Assembly (NCBI GenBank): GCA_020345745.1
Contig: CP070768.1
Coordinates: 3,345,996 to 3,399,328, forward strand
Reading direction: 5' to 3'
Length of the DNA: 53,333 nt
Origin: Desulfobacterales bacterium
GTDB taxonomy: Bacteria > Desulfobacterota > Desulfobacteria > Desulfobacterales > UBA11574
The notes beneath the pieces were generated by a model. The model saw only the letters and a program-made list of their open reading frames with translations. It was not told the DNA's origin and ran no database searches. Shown in pieces: positions 52,050 to 53,333 of this stretch (position 1 is its first letter; each line of letters starts with the position of its first letter). Position numbers and translations under genes: made by a program.

Positions 52050-53156
52050 GTGGAAAAAATCTTACCATGGTTTGTCTTGAAAAGTGTTCCCGGTATCGGG
52101 AACCACCTGTTCAAGCGCCTCATCGACCGTTTTCATTCACCGGAACTTGCCTTAAAGGCCTCAGGTAAGGATCTTTCCGAAATCGAAGGCATGACCCCTC
52201 GCCTGGTTACAGCAATTAAACAACACCGGTTGCCTGACCGTGTCAAAAAGGATATCGATCTTGTCATGCATAACGGATACAAGATTGTTACCATGTCGGA
52301 TATTGACTACCCTCCCCTGCTGCTCCAGATACCGGACCCCCCACCCTTTTTATATGTGCTTGGGCACCTCATAAGCCCGCTAAACAACATCGCTGTCGTG
52401 GGCTCCAGAAATGCCACGCGATATGGGATCTCTTCCACCCAGCAGCTGTGTAAAGAATTAGCATCATTTGAAATAACCATTGTCAGCGGCATGGCACTGG
52501 GAATCGATTCGGCGGCACACGAGGGCGCCTTGCTCGGAAAAGGTCATACTATCGCCGTTTTGGGGAGCGGCCTAGAGGTCATCTACCCGAAAGAGAACCG
52601 CAAGCTCTTTTATGAAATCGCAGAAAAAGGCGCGGTTATCTCCGAATTTCCTTTAAGGGCAGAGCCTGAACCAAAAAACTTTCCCATACGAAACAGGATT
52701 ATAAGCGGCATTTGTTTAGGAACCGTTGTTGTGGAAGCAACCAATAAAAGTGGATCATTGATAACCGCTCGCCTTGCAGCAGAACAGGGTAGAGACGTAT
52801 TTGCCGTTCCCGGAAGCATACATTCATTTAAAAGCATCGGAACCCATACCCTTATCAAACAAGGGGCGAAACTTGTCGAACATGCCCAGGATATCATGGA
52901 AGAGTTTTTATATGTGATGGATGTCCCGGATAGAAAAGAAACCCTCAACCAAGACCGAATTGGGCCCACCCTTGCGTCGCTGTCATCGGATGAGTCCCTG
53001 GTGTATGACGCTCTTGAATCGTATCCTATCCACATTGATGATCTGGTACAAAAGCTCTCCATGGGACCCGGAAAGTTGTCGAGTATTTTGCTGCAGCTTG
53101 AACTCAAAGGTATGGTTAAACAGTCTCCAGGAAAATTCTTTTCTCTGACAGATTAA
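52050..53156 (+). CDS. dprA: DNA-processing protein DprA
   Basis: 368 residues. An N-terminal HhH/SAM-like part (about 1-60), the Rossmann-like DprA core with the phosphate-binding GSRNATRYG and VSGMALGIDSAAHEGAL, IRNRIISG, and a C-terminal winged-helix domain (about 300-368). DprA loads RecA on incoming single-stranded DNA and protects it, so the strain may be able to take up DNA or use it in recombination. The start is GTG directly at the secF stop, so translation is coupled to the secretion operon. Confidence 0.95.
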   Translation: MEKILPWFVLKSVPGIGNHLFKRLIDRFHSPELALKASGKDLSEIEGMTPRLVTAIKQHRLPDRVKKDIDLVMHNGYKIVTMSDIDYPPLLLQIPDPPPFLYVLGHLISPLNNIAVVGSRNATRYGISSTQQLCKELASFEITIVSGMALGIDSAAHEGALLGKGHTIAVLGSGLEVIYPKENRKLFYEIAEKGAVISEFPLRAEPEPKNFPIRNRIISGICLGTVVVEATNKSGSLITARLAAEQGRDVFAVPGSIHSFKSIGTHTLIKQGAKLVEHAQDIMEEFLYVMDVPDRKETLNQDRIGPTLASLSSDESLVYDALESYPIHIDDLVQKLSMGPGKLSSILLQLELKGMVKQSPGKFFSLTD

Positions 53157-53210
53157 TTTTAAGTTTGACTCTGCGATGTTTCTTTATTACTCAAGATTCG
53201 CACTTTAAAT

Positions 53211-53289
53211 TTGAATTCCCCGCTGCTTGCAGCGCGGGATGAATTCAAATGAAGGAGAAAGGAATTATTTAAAACAAAATATCAGTATA
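53211..53289 (-). repeat. Dispersed palindromic element, copy 2
   Basis: Inverted copy of the element at 4563-4640: CCCCGCTGC, TTGCAGCGCGGG, GAATTCAAATGAAGG, GGAATTATTTAAAACAAAAT. It lies about 55 bases after the dprA stop. Confidence 0.75.
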
Positions 53290-53333
53290 CTATCAGGTCA
53301 TATCATTAAAGGTTGAAAAAGATCGCTTTTATC

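Overview
The window looks like a chromosomal segment of a Desulfobacterota bacterium, most likely near Desulfobacterales. The sequence-level reasons are a mid-to-low GC content with AT-rich intergenic DNA, a PEP-CTERM protein behind a sigma-54-type promoter, abundant PilZ/HDOD/hybrid-kinase signalling genes, small Cys-rich and rubredoxin-like proteins, and a core gene order (hslVU with xerC, an arg cluster, lysA-dapF, yajC-secD-secF) typical of delta-proteobacteria. This placement is an inference, because there is no rRNA or species marker in the window.

Bases 1 to about 24,700 are accessory DNA: single genes or tiny operons separated by long AT-rich spacers. Contents include a zinc phospholipase/P1-nuclease-like protein, two GNAT acetyltransferases, a Yip1-like membrane protein, a cold-shock protein, two decayed genes (DUF2959-like and HDOD), and a compact operon of an ArsR-type regulator with four cysteines, an acyl-CoA-dehydrogenase homologue lacking its catalytic glutamate, and a 36-residue CGCGC peptide. 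Further along come two PilZ proteins, a GC-rich ceramidase-like gene, a truncated hemoglobin, a CHASE-PAS hybrid histidine kinase, an HtrA-family protein that has lost its whole catalytic triad, a TPR lipoprotein, a rubredoxin-like protein, a ribbon-helix-helix regulator with clear operators, and a PEP-CTERM/PilZ region with two paralogous 50-residue Arg-rich peptides. From about 10.4 to 23.9 kb these genes are punctuated by at least ten copies, in both orientations, of a composite repeat made of a terminator-like hairpin plus a conserved palindromic segment.

Bases 24,700 to 53,333 are core genome. On the minus strand, reading right to left, lie leuS-lptE; murJ-ftsB-TPR-lipoprotein; coaBC-udg; a SAP/Rho-N-like protein, a HAD phosphatase, xerC, hslV, hslU; argB-argD-(argF remnant)-argG-argH; lptM-lysA-dapF-folK-YHS protein-fsa-pgsA; and tRNA-Gly and tRNA-Cys. 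On the plus strand are rpsT, rng and then yajC-secD-secF-dprA. The arginine cluster keeps only the first ~47 codons of ornithine carbamoyltransferase. The pgsA-tRNA-Gly-tRNA-Cys arrangement resembles pgsA-glyW-cysT of E. coli, and the accessory region starts immediately beyond tRNA-Cys.

The best candidates for something undescribed are the ArsR/ACAD-like/CGCGC-peptide operon, the sigma-54 PEP-CTERM/PilZ/Arg-rich-peptide module, and the composite repeat family. All function statements come from reading the translations by eye; no database search was possible.
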